From Ligustrum vulgare (lineage: Eukaryota; Streptophyta; Magnoliopsida; Lamiales; Oleaceae), in contig OY743181.1 of the NCBI GenBank assembly GCA_963555705.1, forward strand, positions 31,314,513 through 31,378,512: a stretch of DNA of 64,000 nucleotides, read 5' to 3'. This document shows, one piece after another, positions 56,233 through 64,000 of the stretch; within the stretch, counting starts at the first letter, position 1; each line of letters begins with the position of its first letter. The notes under the pieces were generated by a model. The model had not been told where the DNA came from. It did no database searches and worked only from the letters and a program-made list of their open reading frames with translations. A program made the position numbers and the translations under genes.

Positions 56233-59067
56233 ATGGAAAGAGTTGGGGGAACGGGTTCACAGGAAATGTTAGCGATGGCGGTTCCTATCAGAGGTTTCTG
56301 CCCCATCTCTTTATCAGTTTTTAGTTCCCGTTTCTTTAGGGAGCAGGTTAAGAGGAGAAATAGAAAAACCAGTGGCATAATTCATTTGAGTGATTCTGAC
56401 AGCGAAGAAGAAAAACACCAGAACTACATGGCTCATCTGTCATTTGAGGAGGAATCCGCGCTTAGGGAACTCCGAAGCAAACGAGATAGGGACTTGGGAG
56501 GAGAAATGGCGGCGGGCTCCTCTTCAGGTCACCAGGACCTCGGCTTGATCGTTAGGGCACCGTTTAGGGCGCATAGGGAAGAGTTGGGTTTGACTGCCGA
56601 GGAGATCGCTCAGGTAGAAGATTGGGTTGACCAGGTTAACAAAGTTTCGGGCTATCATGTCGACCCCGATCCAAACTCAGAGTCATGGGAAAGCAGTGAG
56701 GTTGCTACTGAAATCCGAAGGATCGATTTGGCCTCGGCTTCGACTAAATTCAAGTTGCCAGAAGGGGTCCATCTGGTGCTTCCTACCCCTTCCTGCCGAC
56801 CTTGCAGCCCTCCCCCGGGTCAGGCGGCTATATGCCACGATGCCCTTTCTTGTGGGATGAGGCTCCCCCTGCATCCCTTTTTCAGGGCACTGCTTAGGAG
56901 CTATAACTTGTGCCCCTACCAGCTGGCCCCCAACTTCTGGACTCAGGCTGTGGGGACTTGGTTGGCGTGGCAAGAGGTCAACCCGGATCATCCCATCTCA
57001 CTGCACATCATTCACACTCTCTATACTTTGAAGAAATCAGTTAGGAGGGAGAGAGACGTGAGATCGGATGTTAAGGATCGGTATTATTTGTCCCCCAGAG
57101 GTTCTTATACTCCCGTTATTACCGGTCACCCTACCTCAATAAAGAACTGGAGGAACCAGTGGTCCTGGGTTGCTGGGGAGTGGCAGAGTTCCCCTGTGGA
57201 CCCTAGTCCAGAAATTACAGTTCCCCGAACTCTTTCCCTACCTAGTGAGTCTTATATTTGCTTTAGAGTCTTTAAGTGTCATGCGTCTTTTGCTGTTTCA
57301 CCCATACTCACTTTTCTTGACTGCTTTTTAACATATTATTGGCTTATGGCAGGGGACACTTTTGCCCATCTCCTCCCTGACGCGGATCTAGCGGCAGTGA
57401 GGCGTCTATTTGCGTACAAGGGCACTTTCCAAGGGGTCATACAACAGAACAAATTATTCGTTAAGCACGGTCTTATGCGAGCTATGAGTAAGTCCGCCTC
57501 CTTATTGCTGTTACATCTTGTGTTTGTTCCTTCTTCTTTTTTTTTTTTTTTTTTTATTTTATTTTTTATTTTATATATATATATAACCCCCATTGTCCTC
57601 CTTTCCTTGCTAGGTTCCAAAGAATTTCCAAAGATTTCTTTGAAGGGCCTTATGGCTACAAAGGTTCCTCCGGCTCTGCGCCATGGGAGCGAGGTTGAAA
57701 GAAAGCAGAAAGCGGTCTTGGCCGACCTGCAAATTGGGGTGGCCAGAGAAGTGTCTGAGAAGTCTGCTGCCCAACTTCAGGGCCCTCTCCTAGCTCTACT
57801 GCCACCGCCCACTTTGCACCCAGTGGGTCCCCAACAACCCAACATTGCTGGAGAGGCCGATCCTGAAAAAGGCGTTGCCAAAGGGAAAGGGAAGAGGTCG
57901 GACAGAGGCGGACCCAAGAGGGGCAGGGAGACCAAGGATCCCCCAGTGCCACCTTCCTTGTCCGAGGACATTTCTGAGCAAGCACTTGAGGAGGAGCCTG
58001 CTCCCTTAAAAAGGCTCAGAAGGGGAAAAGGCAAGGAGTCCACTTCCGCACATCCGCCATCAATGATCGAGGAGCTGGAGGACGAGCCATCCGTTCCCAT
58101 GCCGGGCTTGTCTTATGAAGTTACACCGGAAGGGGCGGAAGAGCTTAAGCATATTAAAACCAGCATCCTCCCCAGAGATGTCACTTTCAACCCTTCATTG
58201 TTCGACTCTCCCAGTTCGCGTCCAGCCAGGGCGGCCTTAATTACCGAACAGTTTTGGACAGAGGGTTGGGCCGCCTTTTCCTCCAGTGCTACTCCGTCTC
58301 GGAAGCTGCTCGCTGCCAAGGCTATGAACGCCAGAACTCTGGCTCTCATTGACGAGGTAGAGTCCTCCGTGGAGGTAGCTCAACGAGATAAGAGGGATGC
58401 TGAGACTGCTCTCCGCCACGCTGACAATATGCTTAAGGAGATTAATGACCTTAAGGCCCAGCTGTCCATAGCCCGCAAATCTTCTTCAGAAGAGAGGGCT
58501 AATGTGAAGCGCTTCCAAGAGGACAATGACAAATTGAAGCATGACCTCCATGCCTCTGAATCAGACGTGGCAGTCTTGTGCAAGAAATTGGATGATTCCA
58601 ACCGAGCACAGTCTATCGCCTCTGAGGCCCTGGCTGTCGCCAATGCATCCAAGTCGAAGTTAGAAGCTGAAGTGGCAGAAGTAAACGAAAAGCTGGGGAG
58701 GGAACTGGAGGCCAGGAAGAAAGCTAAGGAGGACTACACTTCCCTGGAGAAACATATTGACTCCAGAATTTCTGATGCCTTGGAGCGTACCATTGCGGCT
58801 AGGGTGCAGGAGGTTCTGGGTGAAGAAGTTTCTAAGGCAGTTCAGAACTTCAAAGATACTTTCGAAGATACCCCGGAATACGAGGCTATGCAGAGGGTCT
58901 TTGGGAACTTGGGGGCCAGAATGGCCTTAGGGGATGTGAAGGAAGCTTTTCCGACACTGGACCTGTCCTCCATTGAGGCTTTTTACCCCGAGCCTCAAGA
59001 TGATCCTACGGATCCTCTGGGCGTGTCTGATAAAGGCCCCTTGGAAGATGTCCCTCCTCCACAATAA
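56233..59067 (+). CDS. Antisense extra ORF of the Tat element ('putative gypsy type transposon' protein)
   Basis: I take ATG 56233 (MERVGGTGSQEML) as the start; the frame is open further upstream but with no other ATG. Two introns are likely: 57245-57352 (GTGAGT ... GGCAG) and 57488-57613 (GTAAGT, a T-rich tract, then GCTAG). Both are multiples of three without stops, which is why the frame stays open unspliced. Spliced, the protein is about 866 aa. It has a Glu/Ser-rich N-terminus (SDSDSEEE), a central domain with RLPLHPFFRALLRSYNL near residue 210 like the PF04195 group, basic patches (KGKGKRSDRGGPKRGRE) suggesting nuclear location, and a long coiled coil (about 58340-58850). The T-rich intron 2 would otherwise look like a membrane helix. 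Function is unknown. It looks intact although the rest of the element is dead. Confidence 0.8.
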   Translation: MERVGGTGSQEMLAMAVPIRGFCPISLSVFSSRFFREQVKRRNRKTSGIIHLSDSDSEEEKHQNYMAHLSFEEESALRELRSKRDRDLGGEMAAGSSSGHQDLGLIVRAPFRAHREELGLTAEEIAQVEDWVDQVNKVSGYHVDPDPNSESWESSEVATEIRRIDLASASTKFKLPEGVHLVLPTPSCRPCSPPPGQAAICHDALSCGMRLPLHPFFRALLRSYNLCPYQLAPNFWTQAVGTWLAWQEVNPDHPISLHIIHTLYTLKKSVRRERDVRSDVKDRYYLSPRGSYTPVITGHPTSIKNWRNQWSWVAGEWQSSPVDPSPEITVPRTLSLPSESYICFRVFKCHASFAVSPILTFLDCFLTYYWLMAGDTFAHLLPDADLAAVRRLFAYKGTFQGVIQQNKLFVKHGLMRAMSKSASLLLLHLVFVPSSFFFFFFILFFILYIYITPIVLLSLLGSKEFPKISLKGLMATKVPPALRHGSEVERKQKAVLADLQIGVAREVSEKSAAQLQGPLLALLPPPTLHPVGPQQPNIAGEADPEKGVAKGKGKRSDRGGPKRGRETKDPPVPPSLSEDISEQALEEEPAPLKRLRRGKGKESTSAHPPSMIEELEDEPSVPMPGLSYEVTPEGAEELKHIKTSILPRDVTFNPSLFDSPSSRPARAALITEQFWTEGWAAFSSSATPSRKLLAAKAMNARTLALIDEVESSVEVAQRDKRDAETALRHADNMLKEINDLKAQLSIARKSSSEERANVKRFQEDNDKLKHDLHASESDVAVLCKKLDDSNRAQSIASEALAVANASKSKLEAEVAEVNEKLGRELEARKKAKEDYTSLEKHIDSRISDALERTIAARVQEVLGEEVSKAVQNFKDTFEDTPEYEAMQRVFGNLGARMALGDVKEAFPTLDLSSIEAFYPEPQDDPTDPLGVSDKGPLEDVPPPQ

Positions 59068-60224
59068 TCCTCTTCTGCATTTGTTAGCTTTAGCTTTTTG
59101 TTTTCTTCTTTTCTTTCTTTTTGTAAGTCCCCCGGCACTTCATATTATACATTTCTCATTTTTATGAATGGAGCAGTTTATTCATATTTTGGTGCAGCGA
59201 CATTTTTTTTCTTTACTGCTTAAACATGGGTATTTCCAAGTGCGAGTTTCATAATTGTAAGATGATATGTGGGACATTGTAAATGTCTGTTTGTAAATGT
59301 CTTAATTTGTAAAGTGCACCTGATTTAGAGCACCTCGGACAAGCATAACTTAGTTCGGCTGGAGGGGCTCCTGTGCCTTTCCTCCTCGACCATTAGTCCA
59401 AGGCGATACCTAAACCTTTGGTCATGGATGGCCATATTTTGGGTGTGCTAGTCCCTCAAATCCGATGTGGTCATTCATGAGCGGATCGAATTTGTCATCA
59501 CTTTGCAGTAATAATTCTATTCAAGTTTAATCATTTGCTATACCCCCAGATCCGGCACAATTGATGTACCTATTTTTGCTAATTAGATCTGATCTTGACC
59601 AACCTTTGAGCGATTTTACCTTAAAACCATGTGACATCTACATTTACAACTTTGTATGAGCCTCTGTTAATGTCGCAGTGTAAATTCACCGGAGTTCCTT
59701 GTTTTTGACAAAGATCCTGTCTGGCGGAGGCGTGTTGTATTTGTGGCCAAAATAACATAAGAATTTTTTTTTTTTTTTACGTTTGTCTTTTATGCTTATG
59801 CGCACAGCACTTAGTATATATATATATCTTGCAAACGCTTTGTCCGGATGTATGAACTAACTTAACGCACCAAGGATTTTGGTTTACGTGACAACATTTG
59901 GTTATATTTGGATGATTCCAAACATATTGCTCGGTGAATGACAGTGAAAGAGTGCAGCACCTTAGATTTGAGTGGTTCGAAGCATTTATTATATTAAAAC
60001 TCCCGATCCTTACGTGGTGATCGTAGTTTAGCCTTATGAGAGTCCATTGTCCTTAACAATTTTTTATGCATAGTGTGGACGTATGGCGTCATGACCAAAA
60101 TAATTTTAGAATGAGCGTTTATCCATTATGGTTATCTAACAGAGATTGGCGTAACTCTTAACGCAGCTCGCCCACGATTTTTTGAAATAATACGACAATG
60201 TTGCAATCATGGAGGAATTTAGTT
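59068..60224. other. Region between the antisense ORF and the Tat integrase
   Basis: This holds the 3' end of the antisense transcription unit (possible poly(A) region near 59160) and AT-rich DNA. It includes a second polypurine-tract-like copy at 59450-59464 and a T16 run near 59765. No gene is seen. Confidence 0.5.
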
Positions 60225-61435
60225 TTATTGAAAATAACGGCGAAGGTGGTCCGTGTTCCAAGAATTACATAGAGGTACTCCAGACAAGTCCTCAATTACG
60301 TATGTTCCGGGTACTACCTCGGCAACGACCTTGTAAGGGCCTTCCCAGTTAGAACCCAGAGTCCCTACTCCTGGCTCCTGTGTTGAAGGAAGAACCTTTT
60401 TGAGGACCAAGTCCCCAATATTAAAGCATCGACTCTTCACCCTTTTGTTGTAGTATCGAGCCATCTTTTTCTGGTATTAGGCCATTACCTCTTGGGAATC
60501 ATTCCGCTTTTCCATTAGGAAGTCTAAACCGGCCCTTTGCGCTTCCTCGTTCCTAACTTTGTCATAATGCATTTGACGAAGCGAAGGGATTCCGATTTCG
60601 ACGGGGCATACCGCCTCGGCTCCGTAAGCCAGCGAGAAGGGTGTTTCACCAGTAGCGGTGTGCGAGGTGGTTCGAAGCGCCCATAACACTTGTGGTAGCT
60701 CGTCTACCCACGCGCCCTTTCTGAATTCCGACTTCCTTTTCAGGGTATTTTTTATGGTCTTGTTCACCGCTTCGACCTGCCCGTTGGCCTGTGGGTGTTG
60801 TGGAGATGAGAACAGCTTCCTGATTCCCAAATCGTCACACAACTCATCCACGCTTCTGTTTTTGAACTGTTTTACATTGTGACTAACCAGCGAATGTGGT
60901 ATCCCGAACCGGCGTTACCTCTTGGTATTTTTCCAAATGAACTTGGTGGTGTTGGCCTCGGTGATCTTCATCAAAGGTTCCGCTTCGACCCACTTGGTGA
61001 AGTAGTCAATTGCTACTATCGCAAAGCAATTGTTACCTGCTCCTCTAGGCATAGGTCCAATAATGTCAACCCCCCCCCCCACTTTGCGAAGGGCCAAGGG
61101 CTAGTCACCACAGTTAGTTCGTGATGCGGCTGATGTGGTATGGTCGCGTGTCTTTGGCATTTATCACATTTCCGCATAAAGTCATGGGAATCCTTTCGCA
61201 TAGTAGGCCAAAAATATCCCTATTTGAGAGCTTTCCGAGCTAGCGATAAAGCCCCAGCATGGTTGCCGCAGATGCCCTCATGGATTTCTCTCATCACATA
61301 CTGTCCTTCCTCTGGTCCCACACATCTCAGCGAAGGGGAGGTGTAACTCCGTTTATAAAGTAGGTTGTCCAAGAGTACAAAATTCGCAGATTATTTCTGC
61401 AATTTTCGAGCTGCTTCTGGCTCGTTTGGCACTAT
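60225..61435 (-). pseudogene. pol: Tat-lineage integrase, inactivated
   Basis: From right to left the minus strand gives a linker (PNEPEAARKLQK, then TAA near 61399) and the zinc finger HEGICGNHAGALSLA ... KCDKCQRHA. The latter is interrupted by a TAG near 61221. A frameshift falls at a 10-G run (61070-61080), then comes the first catalytic Asp region (GVDIIGPMPRG) and YFTKWVEAEPL. The block that should hold the second catalytic Asp reads VSHNVKQF, so the Asp is His. Glu survives in NGQVEAVNK (about 60785). A TAA follows near 60477, then the C-terminal domain ends at 60225. At least three stops, one frameshift and a lost catalytic residue rule out activity. Confidence 0.92.
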
Positions 61436-62035
61436 CTGATGTTAGTTAGGAAAGTCCCCTTGAAAACGTCACTAGCGGCCCTTCTTCTAAAGAAGCCAAC
61501 TTTTCCCGCGCTCCTGCTTAGGATGCCTTTTTTTGTCATTGTCTTTTGTGAATCTTCATCTACTTCACCTTTGATCTTTATATGTGAATTTTATGTATTG
61601 CTCTGCTATACACAAGTAGTTCGTATTGTAAGATGGTCATCATTCAATATGAGATGGTCCATCATAGGATGAACATAGTTTAATACAGGATAGTCCGAAG
61701 CTTGTGCAGGTCCTCGGAGTCACTGGTGGATGTGATAGTCCCTCAAATCTAAGCGCTAAAGACATTTATGTCCATCGCTTAGCTTTGACTGAATGGGTCA
61801 CAACTCGTACTTCCCCGTGAATCCCCTGTTTACGTCCAGGGTGATTACATCGGGGCCATTTTTCGTTAAAAATCTAACATGGGCGATATGCCTTTAAATT
61901 GTACCGTACATACTGCCTCTGACCCATGTGCCAGTGAGAATGGAGTTCCTCCTGTGGCGGTTTGCAAGGTAATTCTGATTCCCATTAAGCGCTTATTTTA
62001 AAGTCATTAGCTCGACTCTCCGCACAAATTCTTCA
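61436..62035 (-). pseudogene. Diverged fragment of a second Tat element
   Basis: A polypurine-tract-like word (minus strand AGATTTGAGGGACTAT, at 61751-61737) is followed, to its right, by about 130 bp (61905-62035). These align with the integrase region 60605-60735 of the neighbouring element: TCTGACCCATGTGCCAGTGAG matches TCGGCTCCGTAAGCCAGCGAG, and the blocks continue in register. No extra ORF lies between them here. It ends abruptly at about 62035, where different sequence begins. Confidence 0.5.
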
Positions 62036-62800
62036 TGGCACTCTAAATATAGCTTTTGATGCCTTCCCCATTTTTCTTCTTTTGGCTTTGCCCCACTCTT
62101 CATTTGATCTAAACACTTGCACCTTGCTCCTTGCAAAGTCATGGGACTTGCCTATTCCCTCCAATTCAAACTTAACTAAGTAGACTTGCACCTCCTCAAG
62201 TGGCTTAATCACAAAATCAATTATTAGGCAATCAATGAAGTTGAGAGAATTTGATTTAATCTCTTCCTCATTAATTGCCACTCCTCCAAGCGATTCTTTT
62301 GTGATTAAATTGTCATTCTCTTCAAGCTCATCTTCTTTAGTTGATGTCTCCTCGAATTGAATGACCGATCCATAAGTTGAATCCATGGGCAACGGCAAGT
62401 TTTTCCTATTGATTCCCAAGAGTGGGTTATACCCCCACATTTGAAATCCTTCCCAATACATGGCATCCCCCATAAGCATATCCTCTTCATCCAGATTGGC
62501 AAGCTCATTGTAATACTTTGCAAGTACCTTCTCATTCAATAGTGGAGGACCATCTCCCACAAGAGTGATGTCCTCATCCCAATCATCCGGTACACAATCC
62601 CCCAAGAGCATGTAACTCACATCCAATGTATCAATAGCTTGTTTTCGGCATTTCAAATATTGTCTAAACTTAATAAGCTTCGACGTAATCAAACTATTCC
62701 CCGAAAACAAACATTTTCCATTACAATGCATCTTGTAACAAAGTTCACAACTTGAATATTCTTCAAGCGTGTATTCATCACCCATGTTGAGATTGTTCAT
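62033..62800 (-). CDS. Unrecognised 255-aa ORF just inside an Athila/Tat-like element
   Basis: The frame begins at ATG 62800 (MNNLNMGDEYTLEEYSS), about 178 bases after the primer-binding site, where gag would be expected. I recognise no gag motif and no known family. Visible features are a cysteine cluster near the N-terminus (CELCYKMHCNGKC, spacing CX2CX4CX3C), repeated acidic segments (DDWDEDI, LDEEDMLMGD, EDELEEND) and a basic C-terminal stretch (KAKRRKMGKASK). It has no internal stop or long repeat. Its stop codon coincides with the junction to the Tat fragment at about 62035, so the natural C-terminus may be missing. It could be an extra ORF placed before gag, the product of a non-autonomous element, or a captured host sequence. 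Confidence 0.6.
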   Translation of the reverse strand: MNNLNMGDEYTLEEYSSCELCYKMHCNGKCLFSGNSLITSKLIKFRQYLKCRKQAIDTLDVSYMLLGDCVPDDWDEDITLVGDGPPLLNEKVLAKYYNELANLDEEDMLMGDAMYWEGFQMWGYNPLLGINRKNLPLPMDSTYGSVIQFEETSTKEDELEENDNLITKESLGGVAINEEEIKSNSLNFIDCLIIDFVIKPLEEVQVYLVKFELEGIGKSHDFARSKVQVFRSNEEWGKAKRRKMGKASKAIFRVP

Positions 62801-62977
62801 TGCAATTGCGTTCCTATTTTGCCAATGTTAGAATCAAATATGCATAGAAAGAACCAAATACAAGAGAGATTAGAATTGTGGTGGTTAACCAAAGATAATA
62901 AAATAAAACATGAAACAAAAATAATTACAAATTGTTAAAACTAAAATTAACTAAAGTAATAATCAAAGTAAAAACAT

Positions 62978-62995
62978 TCCCCGGCAACGGCGCCA
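62978..62995 (-). promoter_or_regulatory. tRNA-Asp primer-binding site
   Basis: The minus strand reads TGGCGCCGTTGCCGGGGA, the standard Athila/Tat primer site complementary to tRNA-Asp. It lies six bases after the LTR end GAGCGAACA. Confidence 0.95.
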
Positions 62996-63001
62996 AAAAC
63001 T

Positions 63002-64000
63002 TGTTCGCTCAAAATAGTGTACCGCAAGCGCACGGGTCGCGTACAAGTAATAAAGTGGACTTGAGTCCGGATTGTCGATCCCACGAAGAATGTTTACTTT
63101 AGATTATATAACTTTAATTAATTTAATTCTAACAATAAAAGAAACACACAATTAAAAGTTGGATTTTTGTAAATTCTAAATTAAAGAAAATAATTTGAAA
63201 CCAAATTAAAATACGGAAAATGAAAGATAAAATAGTTGGGATTCATGATTTCATTTAACCGTCGCCTAATTAATTTCTCAACATGCAAATTAACAAATTA
63301 CTCATTTACAATGTTAGACCCGATTTTCCAAGCTTAGCCAATTACCTCTCTCGAGTGAAATCAACCCTAATCAATTGGTCTAACCTACTATATCTCTATG
63401 TCGATTAAGGCCCAATCAATTGCATTAACTCTTTGTGAAAATAGCTCAATGGATCATCTAGGGTTTAAGGTATATCTCTATCCTTAACAAGAACCTAGAG
63501 CATTTGTTATTTGGTCTAAAATGCATAATATCTCTCGATTATCATACACTTCACAAAACACATATTTGGTGATCAAGCAAACACATGTAATAATCTCAAT
63601 AACAAACACACATGAAATAAGCATTTAATCAAATAACAAATATTAAAATTAATCCAAACTAGGTTAAATTCCATCAATCATCCCAACGTGCAAAATTTAG
63701 CTAAACATAAGTTTGAGAATAAAAATAACAAGAAGCAGTAAAATAAAAACCCGGAATTTGAAGATTGTTGAAATTTGCATAATAGTCCTCCAACTTTTGA
63801 TTAAAGTGCAAATCAGTCCCTACACTTTCAATCATTTGCAATTCAGTCCCTAGCAATATTTCTGTCTGAAATCAGTACTTCCAGCATGTAGATCTCCTTC
63901 TTCAGCTGCAGGCAGCAGCACCCTCAGTTCCAGCAGTTTCCAGTCAACCCGGTTGCATCAGTGTTTTCAGCAGACGGCAGAAGCAGTGAGTTTCCAGCTC
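63002..64000 (-). repeat. Partial 5' LTR of the Athila/Tat-like element
   Basis: On the plus strand it opens TGTTCGCTC and shares long blocks with the solo LTR at 36723-38483: CCGATTTTCCAAGCTTAG near 63321, the GAAGATTGTTGAAATTTGCA block near 63759, and the CAG-rich part near 63890-63940. The rest lies outside the window. Confidence 0.9.

Larger units (their letters stand above)
54785..61435 (-). mobile_element. Truncated Tat-lineage Ty3/gypsy element with an antisense extra ORF
   Basis: On the minus strand the left end is a 675-bp 3' LTR (54785-55459) that reads TGTTGACTCCGG ... GTGGTCAACA, preceded by a polypurine tract (55476-55460). Moving right come an opposite-strand ORF (56233-59067) and a dead integrase (60225-61435). 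Gag, protease and RT are absent and there is no second LTR, so the 5' part was lost. An extra ORF lying antisense downstream of pol is a known arrangement in the Tat lineage (RIRE2, Grande, Retand). The C-terminal integrase wording (MARYYNKRV, NWEGPYKVV) also fits Tat. Confidence 0.85.
62036..64000 (-). mobile_element. 5' end of an Athila/Tat-like LTR element, running off the window
   Basis: On the minus strand it has an LTR (63002 to beyond 64000), a canonical primer site (62995-62978) and about 180 bp of leader, then the ORF ending at 62033. The internal region is cut at about 62036. No TSD can be tested. Confidence 0.85.

Noticed and set aside
57490..57612. Apparent membrane helix (Phe/Ile-rich) in the antisense ORF
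   Set aside because: It coincides exactly with a T-rich stretch bounded by a GTAAGT donor and a TAG acceptor, so it is better explained as an intron.
1..64000. CRISPR arrays, bacterial operons, phage or plasmid systems
   Set aside because: No direct-repeat/spacer arrays or bacterial gene order. All coding evidence is from plant transposable elements, many with introns and plant-specific families.

Overview
This window is nuclear DNA from a flowering plant, most likely a eudicot. The evidence is plant-type Ty3/gypsy elements (Athila and Tat lineages, tRNA-Asp-type primer sites), Ty1/copia elements primed by initiator tRNA-Met, and an En/Spm-type CACTA transposon with plant TNP2 and Ulp1-type genes. 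I found no complete host gene, tRNA, rRNA or CRISPR. Almost all of the 64 kb is transposable elements, many nested, and several boundaries are fixed by target-site duplications (TSDs). The species cannot be told from the sequence alone.

Layout. 1-5151: end of a hAT-like element, an unidentified coding remnant, a decayed chromovirus-type pol, and LTR-like DNA with a GTGACCTAATAATTT tandem array. 5157-14091: a very young copia element on the minus strand. Its two 1442-bp LTRs look identical, the TSD is AAAAC, and gag-protease-integrase and RT-RNase H are open apart from one frame break. 14097-15536: older LTR-like DNA. 15537-34829: an old copia of the same family on the plus strand, split by an Athila element (17192-27574, TSD ACTCC). 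Its 3' LTR was later hit by a 951-bp solo LTR (TSD GAAAG) and a small hAT-like MITE. 34830-35960: a little possibly host DNA, including one exon-like stretch that resembles a plastid transit peptide. 35961-40231: a chromovirus-type solo LTR (TSD GCAAA) containing an Athila-type solo LTR (36723-38483, TSD ACCAT). 40232-44415: AT-rich DNA with two MITE-like fold-backs. 44416-52402: a CACTA element (TSD TGA) with a deleted TNP2 transposase gene but an apparently intact 11-exon Ulp1-type gene. 54785-61435: a truncated Tat-lineage element on the minus strand, with a 675-bp 3' LTR, a dead integrase, and a long opposite-strand ORF that appears to have its own TATA box and two introns. 61436-62035: a diverged Tat fragment. 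62036-64000: the 5' end of an Athila/Tat-like element on the minus strand. It has an unrecognised 255-aa ORF just after the primer-binding site, and its LTR runs off the window.

How the parts relate. The nesting gives relative ages: the old copia came before the Athila, the 951-bp solo LTR and the MITE inside it; the chromovirus LTR came before the Athila-type solo LTR; a MITE-like sequence probably came before the CACTA. The copia at 5157-14091 is probably the youngest. Three elements lack an enzyme they need or carry it broken, and would depend on helpers: the CACTA (no DDE core), the Tat element (no gag or RT), and the old copia. The parts least explained by known families are the intron-bearing antisense ORF, the Cys-containing ORF at 62033-62800, the extra polypurine-tract-like copies in the Tat region, and the CpG palindrome arrays in two unrelated LTR families.
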